Of a stretch of 64,000 bases of DNA, positions 52,649 to 62,917 are shown piece after piece. Source of the stretch: Gracilaria gracilis (Eukaryota; Rhodophyta; Florideophyceae; Gracilariales; Gracilariaceae); assembly GCA_030374805.1 (NCBI GenBank), contig JARGSG010000227.1, positions 124,001 to 188,000 on the forward strand, written 5' to 3'. The position numbers were made by a program, and so were the translations under genes. The stretch's first letter is position 1, and every line of letters starts with the position of its first letter. The notes below the pieces were generated by a model, which searched no databases, had not been told where the DNA came from, and saw only the letters and a program-made list of their open reading frames with translations.

Positions 52649-53890
52649 ATGGCGCTTTCAAACACCTCCCCGATGCCGTCGCTCGTAGCATTTGCCACGC
52701 CTTCCTACACCGGTCTCCGTCGTACAACCTGCGCCCCAGCTGCCGGAGTGGCACCTGCTACTTGCCCAAGGAAGCCTGTATCAATGGTGGCAGAAACAAA
52801 AGTGCCGCTCACAGAGTTGAAGGTACGTCCCGTTGGAGACGCCGGCTTGGTCATGACCGAAGTCACACTGGGAACAATGACATGGGGGCATCAAAACACG
52901 GAAGAAGAGGCACACGATCAGCTCGATTGCGCTTTTGAGAGAGGTGTGGTAGGTATTGACGGCGCAGAGACCTATCCTGTGCCACCACGTGAAGAAACTT
53001 ATGGCGACACTGAGCGTATGATTGGCTCTTGGATCAAGAAACGTGGCGGCTCTTCCTTTCGGGAGAAACTTGTGATATTCTCAAAAGTCGCTGGTGGCAA
53101 CACAGGAGGAAGAACGATACCATGGATCCGAGGAGATGACAGAAAAGTGGACAAGAAAAACATTAGGATTGCAGTGGAAGGTATCCTAAAACGGCTCGGT
53201 ACCGACTATATTGATCTTTTACAAATCCACTGGCCTGATAGGTATGTACCGTTGTTCGGTGCAGGTGCATACGATATCTCAAAAGAAACAGATTCCGTGT
53301 CCTTTGAAGAACAGGTTGCTGCCATGGATGAACTAATTAAGGAGGGTCTAATCCGAAACTACGGGCTAAGCAACGAAACTGCTTGGGGTGTCTCGCAGTT
53401 TCACGCAGTGGCTCAAGCAAATGGGTATGCCAGACCTGTGTCTATTCAAAACTCGTATAGTTTGATATATCGCGATTTTGAGGGACATTTAGCAGAGGTT
53501 TGTGCGGAACGTAATGCAAACGTCCCCCTCCTTGCCTACAGCCCTCTTGCCGGAGGTGCTCTTACGGGAAAATACCTTGAACCACCAATTCCGGGTGATG
53601 CAAGGTTCGCATTATATCCAGGTTACATGAAACGCTTCCAAAGTAGTATGGCCGCAGAAGCAATTCGTGAGTACAAGCGCGTTGCAGATGAAGCTGGTCT
53701 GACTCTGACGCAGCTGTCTCTTGCATGGTGTAAGAGCAGGTGGTTTGTTGCGAGCACCATAATCGGTGCGACAAATATTAAGCAACTGGAAGAAAACCTG
53801 GACGCGTTTTCCGTAGACCTTGATCCATCGGTAATTGAAGCCGTGGAGAAGGTTTACGCGCGCTATCGTGATCCTTCTAAAACCTCGTAA
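52649..53890 (+). CDS. aldo/keto reductase, plastid-targeted, Tas-like
   Basis: This 413-aa protein reduces carbonyls with NADPH. Residues 1 to about 50 are Ser/Pro/Ala-rich with a second Met at 46, consistent with a transit peptide. The TIM-barrel catalytic tetrad is visible: Asp and Tyr in GIDGAETYP, Lys in IFSKVAGG, His in LQIHWPD. The NADP-binding end is present (STIIGATNIKQLEENL). The WGHQNTEEEAHDQLD start and insertions resemble the Tas/YajO group of reductases common in plastids. The substrate is unknown. Intronless and convergent with N-myristoyltransferase (167-bp gap). Confidence 0.92.
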   Translation: MALSNTSPMPSLVAFATPSYTGLRRTTCAPAAGVAPATCPRKPVSMVAETKVPLTELKVRPVGDAGLVMTEVTLGTMTWGHQNTEEEAHDQLDCAFERGVVGIDGAETYPVPPREETYGDTERMIGSWIKKRGGSSFREKLVIFSKVAGGNTGGRTIPWIRGDDRKVDKKNIRIAVEGILKRLGTDYIDLLQIHWPDRYVPLFGAGAYDISKETDSVSFEEQVAAMDELIKEGLIRNYGLSNETAWGVSQFHAVAQANGYARPVSIQNSYSLIYRDFEGHLAEVCAERNANVPLLAYSPLAGGALTGKYLEPPIPGDARFALYPGYMKRFQSSMAAEAIREYKRVADEAGLTLTQLSLAWCKSRWFVASTIIGATNIKQLEENLDAFSVDLDPSVIEAVEKVYARYRDPSKTS

Positions 53891-54057
53891 TCAGACTCGA
53901 TGCCCATTGTACTGTTATACCAGAATCGGATTCCATCTGAACGACAACCACCGTTTACTTTTGGCTTGCTTTGCGTGCAAATTTGCGTGTAAAGGCCGAA
54001 CCTTTGTGTATTTGCGCGGTGTGCTCGCTTGAGAGGGTGTAGCTGATCGATACCGTT

Positions 54058-55368
54058 TTAGAGAAGCACGAGAGCGTTCTTGTCTTTTGGGATAGGACGA
54101 CACTTCCAGTTGTAAAGATAATAATTCAAGGTACCATCACCAATGTGGAACTTGAGATCGTCAAAAAACTGGGCGTTCTGTCCAAGGTCTAGGGCGTTGA
54201 ACACGTCGAATTTGTCGTTGTGAGCAAGCACCAGCACATCTTTCATAAGAGCCTGGATGGGAGTCTTTTTCGGAACTATGCAGAAGGCGTATGCTGCTTG
54301 TAGGGTCTTGTGCACAGGATTGTTAATCACACTCGACGGCAGTGAGTAGAAGGAGACCAAATCAGTGATAGTGCTGGTCTCGGGATCCTCGACGACGTAG
54401 GTGTAGATTACACCTTCTCTAGGCAAAAGCCAATGCTTGACCTCCTCTTCATTCATGTGCACGTGGAGATCAAAGTCAGAAATGTATTCCTGGAGCAAAG
54501 CGCATGCTTGTGATACATCACTTTCGCGCATGAGGCGGATGCCTGGCACGCGAGTATCGGACTTGAGAGAATATAGCCTGATGGTGCGCGCCATGGTCAT
54601 ACGGGGCTTAAGGCGTGAAAAGCCTGTCTCGATGAGCTTCTTGGGGTTGAGCGATCGATGGTAATATCGAGAGGTTGAGACTGGGCGCGGCAATAAAGCG
54701 CCGGCTGTATACGCAGCCTGCCAAATGCCATTGAGATTTACGCGTCGTGTGATCTCGCGAATTAGAACGGGGGCTAATCGTTTGGATCGGAGCTTCTTGT
54801 GCACGCACAGAAAGTTGATCTCTACCATTGGCAGCGAGGAGCTGTGGACATTAATGGTGGCCGGTACGGCTGTGATAAAGGCGACGAGCTTCTTATTGCT
54901 CTTGACGCGCACTCCCACATGCCAGCTGGGACGCCAACCGGGTGGAAGCAAGGCCCATCGCAGAAATTCGCGCGAGTAGTCGAAGCGAAACATGGAAGCG
55001 CCATCCTCCACGTAGTTCTCATTAAGAAGGCGGTAAGTCTCCTCAAGCTGCTTGTCATCGGTGACATCAATATCACTCCACTCAAACGAATCAATGAGCA
55101 CATAGGGATGTTTGGGCACGTCTTCAACGCGCTTTGTCTCGATTGGATGGCCCGAATGATCGATAGACAGTAGCTCACTCTCTTGATTCATCTGCGGCAC
55201 AGGCTGTGTGCTCCAGAACTTGTGCTCCTTGGGCTTGTCAGTAATGGACGCATTGCCGAGCAGCTCGAGTAGCTTTGCCTGCGCCTCTGCGCCGGACAGC
55301 TTGACCTCGCGCACGGGCTTGTTGACCGACGGCGGGTCATTGGCGGCGCGACGGGGACGATCAGACAT
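54058..55368 (-). CDS. NMT1: glycylpeptide N-tetradecanoyltransferase (N-myristoyltransferase)
   Basis: This 436-aa enzyme attaches myristate to N-terminal glycines of proteins, on cytosolic ribosomes. It shows the two GNAT-like halves. The family signature EINFLCVHKKLRSKRLAPVL lies near residue 196. KFWSTQPVPQ near residue 50 and FEWSDIDVTD are the conserved entry motifs. The protein ends NALVLL; the free C-terminal carboxylate acts as catalytic base in known NMTs, and the LL end is conserved. The length is usual. Single exon; divergent from the first zinc-finger gene. A candidate substrate (MGNNFTK) is encoded at 60142. Confidence 0.97.
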   Translation of the reverse strand: MSDRPRRAANDPPSVNKPVREVKLSGAEAQAKLLELLGNASITDKPKEHKFWSTQPVPQMNQESELLSIDHSGHPIETKRVEDVPKHPYVLIDSFEWSDIDVTDDKQLEETYRLLNENYVEDGASMFRFDYSREFLRWALLPPGWRPSWHVGVRVKSNKKLVAFITAVPATINVHSSSLPMVEINFLCVHKKLRSKRLAPVLIREITRRVNLNGIWQAAYTAGALLPRPVSTSRYYHRSLNPKKLIETGFSRLKPRMTMARTIRLYSLKSDTRVPGIRLMRESDVSQACALLQEYISDFDLHVHMNEEEVKHWLLPREGVIYTYVVEDPETSTITDLVSFYSLPSSVINNPVHKTLQAAYAFCIVPKKTPIQALMKDVLVLAHNDKFDVFNALDLGQNAQFFDDLKFHIGDGTLNYYLYNWKCRPIPKDKNALVLL

Positions 55369-55801
55369 GAGTTGGGAGTAATGAGCAGTTGACGGCGACC
55401 CGCGACGATGGCGGGCGCGGGACGAGCGGTGGCGCGATAAGCTACGTGTACTGTGTATCTATGCAGCAGCGAGAAGTGAATGAATTAAAAGTTGCCAAAT
55501 AATTGGAATGTTGGGGTGCAGCAGCGGCAGCCAAAAATAGAAGGCGGCAAAAGAAGAGGAGCAAGCCCCTCGACGGTCCGCCAAGCGCGGCAGTATCTCT
55601 GCATAGCCTTATAAAGTTGAAGACTCGCGAGAAGCTGAGACAGCTGCCTGCAGCCACGCGTCGCCGCGCGCCGCCGCCAGGCGTTTGCCCGCGCGCAGTA
55701 CGCGCCGTGGCGTGTCGTTCGACAAAAGACCCGCCACCAAGTGCAAGCTGTGCGCGCGGCGTCGCACGCCGCCGCCGCCGCCGCGCCCCTGATGTGCCGC
55801 C
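55369..55801. other. divergent intergenic region
   Basis: This 433-bp GC-rich stretch lies between N-myristoyltransferase and zinc-finger gene 1. A (GCC)n-like run at about 55769-55787 sits just before the zinc-finger ATG. Confidence 0.5.
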
Positions 55802-56449
55802 ATGTCCGACCTTCACCAACAGCAACAGCATGCGTGCCCTTACTGCCGGCAGCGCTTCAACTCGTTCAGCACCGTCGTGGACCACCTCCATCGCAACGAA
55901 TGTCACCAGGTGTACACCAGGCCTCCGCCGCCGCAAAACGAGCGCGACGGCTTCGTTTCTTCTCCGCACAACAGCGCGTCGCACTTGCTGGAAGCTGTCG
56001 GCCAACAAATCCTCAACGCGCGCGGCTCAACTGCGTGGGGTTCCACGTTCGCACCCACCATGCTGGAGCAAATATGGTTACCGCAACTGTGCGCCGACGC
56101 CAACTCGTCGTCGGCGTACTGCAACGCCGGCAGCGCCGCTGGCGGTGACAAGGCGCGCCCGCGCAGCCTGACGTGTGGGCAATGCGGCGCCGTGCTCTCC
56201 AACGTCGGAAACCTCAACCGTCACATTCGCGCCGTCCATATCGATATCCGCCCGTTTAAGTGTGAGCGGTGCGAATGGGCTTTCCATCGAAGGAGCGAGC
56301 TTGATTCGCATGTCATGCGAGTGCATTTCGTGGTCAAGCCACACAGATGTCAGTGGTGCGAGAAGTCGTACACCAGGAAGGAGCATTTGCAGAGGCACGT
56401 GCGTAGCGACCACTCGCCTGCGAAACGCAAGCGGCGCACGCGCAAGTGA
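55802..56449 (+). CDS. four-finger zinc protein 1 (C2H2 type)
   Basis: This 215-aa protein has one N-terminal atypical finger (CPYC-x12-H-x5-C, residues 12-34) and, after a Ser/Ala/Asn-rich linker, three tandem C2H2 fingers: CGQCGAVLSNVGNLNRHIRAVH, CERCEWAFHRRSELDSHVMRVH and CQWCEKSYTRKEHLQRHVRSDH (each spans C2H2 spacing with TGEKP-like linkers). A basic tail KRKRRTRK follows, a likely nuclear signal. It is probably a DNA-binding transcription factor; targets are unknown. A paralogue with the same plan lies at 58501. Confidence 0.87.
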   Translation: MSDLHQQQQHACPYCRQRFNSFSTVVDHLHRNECHQVYTRPPPPQNERDGFVSSPHNSASHLLEAVGQQILNARGSTAWGSTFAPTMLEQIWLPQLCADANSSSAYCNAGSAAGGDKARPRSLTCGQCGAVLSNVGNLNRHIRAVHIDIRPFKCERCEWAFHRRSELDSHVMRVHFVVKPHRCQWCEKSYTRKEHLQRHVRSDHSPAKRKRRTRK

Positions 56450-56572
56450 GTGAGCTTCGTGCATGGCGCTGCGCCAGTGCAAGGTTGCTCCGAATGTAAA
56501 CACTGCTTGACAGGAGATAGTCTGCTTGACACATTTCGTGCTGTCCATCATCATGATCATTCAGCCCATTTT

Positions 56573-56618
56573 GTGTCCACCTTCATTACGTGTCCACCTT
56601 CATTGCGTGTCCACCTTA
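56573..56618 (+). repeat. 17-bp tandem repeat, about 2.7 copies
   Basis: GTGTCCACCTTCATTAC is followed directly by GTGTCCACCTTCATTGC and then GTGTCCACCTTA. It lies about 120 bases past the end of zinc-finger gene 1 and is followed by AGTACAGTTGCAGTACAGTA. Confidence 0.8.
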
Positions 56619-56866
56619 GTACAGTACAGTTGCAGTACAGTAGTACCTTCGATCCCGCCCTGCATATGCGGCGCTGTAACTCCCTGCCAACCAAACCAAG
56701 TGGCCTCCATCACCACACGCAGTTTCTTTCTTGCTCGACACTCAGCTTCTATCCCATTTACATAGCCACTAGTACATTCTCACAGCTCCATTTTCCAGCT
56801 CTTGTTCTCTTTCCAAAGCGCGCTTACCGTTCACTATGATTATCAGCTCATGAATGATTGCAACCA

Positions 56867-57208
56867 TTAACCTTCGGTCTCCACACGAGTCACGGGATTC
56901 GCCCACTCGAACAACTCGCCGGACCTCAACGTACGCGCTTTAAGCCAAGTACTATTCTTCTTTAAGGAAGGCAGAAAGCCATCGTCGAATATTTCATATA
57001 CTTGTGACCTACATTCTGGTCCGCTTTCCTGGCCATCGCAGCACTTTCTATCCTTGATCTTCTTCCTATTCCCCCCACCACAGTCACATCTCCATACCTT
57101 CTTATCAGGATAAGAAGTTTCGGTGTGGACCCAACTAATTTGGTTATAAATTGCGGTACAGATATAGTAGTTAAAAACGTTATCGTCATCATCACCGGGG
57201 TAATGCAT
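56867..57208 (-). CDS. doubtful cysteine-containing small protein
   Basis: This 113-aa frame runs from the first ATG. The open frame extends further upstream without an ATG, to 57289. It contains a cluster WRCDCGGGNRKKIKDRKCCD and a later Cys, and ends with a hydrophilic tail. No family is recognised. It could be an exon of a spliced gene or chance. Confidence 0.25.
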   Translation of the reverse strand: MHYPGDDDDNVFNYYICTAIYNQISWVHTETSYPDKKVWRCDCGGGNRKKIKDRKCCDGQESGPECRSQVYEIFDDGFLPSLKKNSTWLKARTLRSGELFEWANPVTRVETEG

Positions 57209-57289
57209 TGAGCATCTCTCGATCTCTATCACTTTAACTTCAATGGTCCGTTCAAAACTTTCTATATCGTACGCCTTTTCTTTACGCAA

Positions 57290-58500
57290 CCTCTGCTTTT
57301 ATCCATCGTGCGTCAACGTTAGTGCTTTCCTATTCGTTCCAACCCTCTCTTTTTGTCTCAAGGCATGCTGCCTGTTCAGACAAAGCCTCGCCAATAATTA
57401 AAACAACTTATAAGGTAAATGGGTTGACTTTCAATGAGCTGCCGCCACCAGAAAGGGAAGCGAGCCAGAACCGGAGAATTCTTACCGCATGTACACTAAT
57501 TTGGCAATGAAACATTTATCGTATATTCCCGCTTATCCTTACGAAGTTGTGGATTTCGATTTTGTGAGAGCTCTGCCAAATTATGTGCTTTCTGACTTTC
57601 AATATGCTTCACAAAAATTCTATTTGATGGCCTATACCCCCGCCCCCCCACTTCATCGAGATCGCTTTTTTTCAAATGCATTCCATGGCCTCGAGATCGT
57701 TTGTCACGAGAGTGAAATCCCTTTCGACGTGAACAATTATCCATCGGTATATAGAAGCTCTACTGGGCAATGGAATGGAGGCCCATGTATACCTATGGAT
57801 CGATAAGGAAATAATGGAGTACTGAAGGTAGTGGAAGCTGGTTCGCGTCTTTTCGGGCCTTTGTTTAGTGTGTAGAAAAGTGCGTCGCAACAGCTGTTGG
57901 TGGGCAGCGATCCAGAAAATCAGTGATTATCGTTGGGCTTTCATTCTGCGGTGAACCGCTCCCGTGAGGCCGTTCGGTGCCTGTGCGCCGTTCCAACGGC
58001 CCCACTCACGACATGGGTGTTTTTCTACGACACTGTCTACTGCCCGCGTGCCGCAGGAGTTCGACTCTCCACGATACGCAGTTAACATCGCTTCTCGCTT
58101 CTTTCTCGAACGCTTGTTGAGAGGTGTATAGAGGGCAATGGAATGGAACGCTATACCTATGTACGAGTAAAGCTGTTCCACAAGCAAGCCATACGTTTAA
58201 AAGATGAGTGACACGTGCAGGCAACCAGCGCAGAGAGCGCCGGAGTTGCTCAGCTGTTTTTATGATACGAGCTCTGTCATTGAGACTTTATAGTCCGAAG
58301 ACAAACTCACGACAAAAGCTCTAAGAGTCTCGAGCTGGATAGAAAGGGGCCTGGTGCTCCTATTCATCACGACTTGTGTAAGGTCCGCTACCACTACAAC
58401 AATTTAGAGCATTCGTCTTCTTCTCGAACAGCTCTTGCGGTGGCCATTCTTTCTCTTACTACCCGTACTCCTACCTATGTCTCCCATTATATATTAGACA
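57290..58500. other. intergenic, no firm gene
   Basis: This 1.2-kb stretch lies upstream of zinc-finger gene 2. A plus-strand frame of 105 codons at 57489-57806 has no recognisable domain and was not called. A TATATATTAG box (about 58488) lies too close to the ATG at 58501 to be sure of its role. Confidence 0.45.
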
Positions 58501-59190
58501 ATGAACAACTCTAGTTCTAAGAATGCAGTCCTAATCCACGGTGGTTCTCAGCATCAAGACGCACATACTCCCAACCACATTCATATGATGCAAGCCCCTT
58601 CGCATCAGGTATGTCCCTACTGCAGATGCTTCGTTGCAGATTTTAGCGCAGTAGCTGATCACCTTTTCCGCAACGAGTGCCATCAGATCTACCAGTCAGC
58701 TGTACCACCTCAGCAAATACCGCTGAGGGGTACAGGGCAAAGGATGAATGTACTTGAAGGACGTAATTCGCATCCCGTGGATTCTCACTTTCGTACCGCT
58801 AACAGTATCCCGTCATCAGATTCAAGTTCATCAAATAGCAGTCGCAATTCGGCACAAACGTCTTCTCAAGTTTTAGGGTTGCGGTTGCGGCCGGCTGCAT
58901 TGGGTCCCATGTGCAGAAAGTGTGGAAGTCAGTTTTCTAGTGTCGGCAACCTTAACCGTCATATGACGTCAGTGCATCTTAATATTCGTCCCTATATTTG
59001 CTTAGTTTGCAACCGAGGTTTCCACCGCAACACTGAACTCAAATACCATAAGGACAGAGTTCACCTCAAATTGAGATCAGCACGATGCTCATTTTGCGGG
59101 AAGTCGTACTTGAGGAAAGAGCACCTGCAAAGGCATCTCAGATGCGACCATTCAAATATGCAAGGAACATATACTGCAAAGCGAGAGTAA
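58501..59190 (+). CDS. four-finger zinc protein 2 (C2H2 type), paralogue of 55802
   Basis: The protein is 229 aa and has the same plan as its neighbour. An atypical N-terminal finger (CPYCRCFVADFSAVADHLF... with C-H) is followed by a Ser/Asn-rich linker and three C2H2 fingers. SVGNLNRHMTSVHLNIRPY and YLRKEHLQRHLRCDH align directly with SNVGNLNRHIRAVH and YTRKEHLQRHVRSDH of gene 1. Its codon use is less GC-rich than gene 1. Probably a transcription factor from a tandem duplication 2.1 kb away. Confidence 0.87.
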   Translation: MNNSSSKNAVLIHGGSQHQDAHTPNHIHMMQAPSHQVCPYCRCFVADFSAVADHLFRNECHQIYQSAVPPQQIPLRGTGQRMNVLEGRNSHPVDSHFRTANSIPSSDSSSSNSSRNSAQTSSQVLGLRLRPAALGPMCRKCGSQFSSVGNLNRHMTSVHLNIRPYICLVCNRGFHRNTELKYHKDRVHLKLRSARCSFCGKSYLRKEHLQRHLRCDHSNMQGTYTAKRE

Positions 59191-60141
59191 GGAAAGAGAA
59201 GGTAATGGTAATGAACATGAGGAGAAAGAAGAAATGTTCCTTCTTCTGTCTGCGTTTTATTTGTTCGGCATGTGCACATGCGATGCCTCTGCTCGCGGCG
59301 TTTCTGTTGTCTTTTGTTCGAGTCTCCAACGAAGGCCATCATCTTTCAGCGTGTCGAAGATGTGCCGAAGATGTGCCGAAGATGAAAAGAGAATTCTTTG
59401 CTGTTTGTTTTGATGCAACTGTCATTAAAAAACTTTACAACGAATTAATAGAAAGATGCGAGTATCTAACCAAAAAGAGATGTAGAACATGTAGTCTTGC
59501 GCTGCCCTCTTACAACCTGTTCTAGAAGAGGAGAGCTGCCAAGTATCGCCGAACGAAGTCAAAAGTCGGTTAGAGAATTGATTAGACAATGGCCACAGAA
59601 GTTTTTAGCCTTCTTAAGGAAAGAAAACTTTGTATAGACAAAGTTTTCCTCTAATTCTAGTAATAGAAGAATTAAAGTCCACAAAGAGAGAGAGAGAGAT
59701 GCGAGTATCTTTACCTTGTCCACGCACATTGCACAGATTCAACAGTGGACAGGTTGAAGACGTGTAATACTGTACTGTAGTACTGCATCAAATGGTTTGT
59801 TTTCCGGGTGCCGCACGCGTGCAGAGTCCGTGACGGACGGAAGGACGCACACAGCACAGCACTGCAAAAGCGCGGCTGGCGGGCGCGGTGCGTTGGCTCG
59901 TGTCTTCTAAACCCGTGCAAGTTTAAGATATCTATGCTCGGCTGTCGCCGGCTGTCGCCATCAAACGCACTTGTTGTTGTTGCCGCTTACCCGCCGCTGC
60001 TGATGCAGCTGCGACTGTCGCTGTTCTCTTTACATCCCCACCATCATTCCGTCTAACACGTCTGACCGTGCGACGTCCGGCAGGGCGTGCCAGCTTCTTT
60101 CGGGCGTTGCAGCTGCCGCTGCATCGTGTTTCCACTCACAT
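59191..60141. other. intergenic, no gene recognised
   Basis: This 951-bp stretch lies between zinc-finger gene 2 and the kinase. It has a short (AG)n run at about 59686-59699 and an imperfect inverted repeat AGGAAAACTTTGTATAGACAAAGTTTTCCT-like hairpin around 59620-59652 (arms AGGAAAACTTTG and CAAAGTTTTCCT, with small differences in the left flank). Confidence 0.5.
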
Positions 60142-62917
60142 ATGGGCAATAACTTCACCAAGCATGCCAATCCTCCGCCTTCACGCTCTCACGATGAAGA
60201 TGGCGCCCGTCTGCTCGGCCTGCGGAACAACTTGAAGCAAACTGAGATTGAAACCCTCATCGACTACTATAAGAGCATGGACCCCAACAATGAAGGTTTG
60301 CTTCTGGAGCAGTTTAAGAAAGCCACCGGAAACTTCTTTGCCACCGAGCTCACCGTAGACCCTAAACTCGTGTTCAACATTTTCGATACTGCAGACGGCG
60401 GAGTGCGAGGGCGCGTTACGCTTCGTGAGTTCATCTTGGGTTATGCTATACTGTGTCGCGGCACCACAGAAAGTCGTCTCAAGTATTTATTTTCCATATA
60501 TGATAATTCTCAAGATGGAAAGGGCTATCTCTCGAGAGACCAATTATGCAGCGCGTTAACGCTTATGCAGAGAATCGCCTCTGAGCTCACGGATACAGTC
60601 GAACAGCTCGACGCCCAGCAAAATGAAATGCGAATCCAACATGTCGCCGACCAGATCATAGCCGACTCCTCAGATCCGAAGAACGAGGCCATTTCATATG
60701 CTGACTTTATCGAACAATTGAAGAGCGATGATAATGTCACTGAATGGCTTGATGATTTGCAATCAGCCGCTGGTGAGCACTTGAAGTACATTGAAAAACG
60801 TGAACTTGACCTTGCCCAACTTAATATGGAGAGAAATGGTCTTGTTCAGGCCGAAGCTTCTCCCCGTGCTCACGCCCGTATGGATTGGAACCCGGATTCT
60901 TCTACCCCCTCGTCCTCCAGCTCTGGAAAGCGACCTCGCATCCCCAAGCCCAAAAAGCAGAAGCTGGTTCGACGCGATTTGAAACACCCTCGCTTCGAAT
61001 TGCTGCGTGCTGCCTCTCGGAAAGAAGACGCTGATGATGAAGCACATGAAGATTTAAATGCCGCCATGCCCTTTATCATCAATTATGACGACATCAAGTT
61101 TGGCAAGATTCTCGGAAGGGGTGCTTGTGCCACTGTGTATGAGTGTCAGTGGATGCACGTCCCTGTAGCCGTCAAGGTTTTCAAGGATGGACATGGCGAT
61201 GCCGCCGGTGTGGACAAACTCTCCACTTCTGTTGAAGAGAGTCGAAAAGATGTTGTTGGTGATTACGTTGAGGAGTTCTGGTTGCTTTTGCAAATACGAC
61301 ATCCAAACTGCTTACTCTACATGGGTATATGTTTTGAACCGGTGGTCTGTATTGTAACAGAGTTGTACACGGGTGGTTCGGTAGCCAATTATCTACATGG
61401 CCCGAACCCTCGCCGCCTCACTCCACAGAAGGCAGTTGAAATGCTTTGTGGAGTCGCTCGTGGCATGTATTACCTTCATGCCTCCTCCCCACCAATTTTG
61501 CACAGAGACTTGAAAACAAGTAACATTCTTATCAACCAAGCACTAACTCACTGTGTGATTTGTGACTTTGGCCTTAGTCGGCAGTTCGTCAGCAATGCTT
61601 CTGGTGTGCATCTTAGTTCTTCAGGGAGACCGGCAAAGGGGGGTATAGTTGGAACACCATACACAATGGCACCGGAGATAATGGAGCTCAAACCGTACAC
61701 TCCAGCTGCCGATGTGTATTCGTTTGGAATTGTGATGTACGAGATGTACACCGGTAGGTTTCCGTTTGCTAAGAAGACGCCTATACAAGTCATGTTTCAT
61801 GTTGTCGAAGGGAACAGGCCAGCCTTCTACGAGGAAGATCGAGTGCCCAAGATCCTTGAGGACCTCATCAAGAAATGCTGGGCGCAAAACCCTGCCGATA
61901 GACCAAGTTTTGAGGAGATTCTGGCTATACTTACGAGCAATACACTTGGGGCGGAACTGTCGGATAGACAGACAGTGTCCACCAGACAACAAAACCGATT
62001 GGGATCTCCAGATGAGGAAGCAGATGAAGATGATCTTTCTAAGCGACTGCTTGAAGCTGTGTACAGAGGGCAAACGGAGTTAGTTGGACAGTTGATTGAC
62101 AGGGGTGCGAAGGTGAACTACTCTGACTATGACAAACGAACCGCTCTTCATGTTGGTAAGTCTTACAATCCCTTTATTCGTATAGATTGGATAATAGCAA
62201 TGAATCTAACTAACTTGCAATGGTGTTGTGCACATGTTCCCTGCGCGGCGTTTCTTTCGTAGCTGCCGCTGAAGGGCGTACGGCATGCATAAGACTTTTG
62301 ATTTCTGCAGGCGCGAGACTGTCCTTCGACAGATGGAACAACTCGCCTCTCGTTGACGCTATGAACTACGCCAATCGAGCTGGCGATAGTGAACCTATCC
62401 GACTGCTGAGGTCTATCGAAGGCAGGATCTCTGGCCATGTCGAAAGATCTGGCGTTCTCGACTCTCATCACAAGGAGACTTTGTTGAATCAAGCTGCGAT
62501 GGTCGCAGCGGCTGATGGTGATGTGGATAGCATGTCAAGGCTTGTCATGACAGGGTTAGATGTGAACTGTTGTGATTATGATCGCCGCACACCGCTGATG
62601 GTAAGTTATTTTTCAAGGTTCTCACTTTCTGCAGGTTCAAACACAACTGCGCTCTGCGGTGTTTGTGCATAAGTTTACTCTAACAAGAATTTGAACCATT
62701 CCTCTATTCCTTGACACAGGTGGCTGCTTCTGAGGGACGTCACGACATTGTGCAGTTTTTGCTTGATAACGGTGCTGATATGGATCATCGTGACAGATGG
62801 GGTTCAACCGCGATACATGAAGCCGAGAGGGGCGGATATCATGATATCTTACAACTTCTCACATCAGCTGAGAAAGGGGTTCCCGAAACTTCATCAGCTG
62901 CTATGAGTTTGTCGTGA
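60142..62917 (+). CDS. EF-hand / TKL-like protein kinase / ankyrin-repeat protein, three exons
   Basis: The spliced protein is 849 aa. Exons are 60142-62155, 62263-62600 and 62720-62917; introns are 107 and 119 nt, each starting GTAAGT. The N terminus MGNNFTK fits the myristoylation pattern G2...T6. Residues 30-195 resemble the calcineurin B/recoverin EF-hand region; the loop DNSQDGKGYLSR (121-132) lacks the usual Glu at position 12, so calcium binding is uncertain. The kinase domain (319-600) has GRGACATVY, K345, HRDLKTSN, DFG and APE and looks active and TKL/Raf-like. C-terminal ankyrin repeats start near residue 645 and continue through exons 2-3. Expected to be a membrane-associated signalling kinase. 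Confidence 0.92.
62156..62262 (+). other. kinase gene intron 1
   Basis: The 107-nt intron (GTAAGT...TTTCGTAG) is phase 1. Splicing continues the ankyrin repeat RTALHVAAAEGRTACIRLL. Confidence 0.85.
62601..62719 (+). other. kinase gene intron 2
   Basis: The 119-nt intron (GTAAGT...TTGACACAG) is phase 0. Splicing joins RRTPLM to VAASEGRHDIVQFLL, a continuous ankyrin repeat. Confidence 0.85.

Noticed and set aside
57489-57806. Plus-strand frame of 105 codons between the zinc-finger genes
   Set aside because: No domain; could be an exon but nothing supports it.
58060-58090. T-arm-like GGAGTTCGACTCTCC, possible tRNA
   Set aside because: The flanking sequence gives no matching 7-bp acceptor stem, D-arm or anticodon arm.
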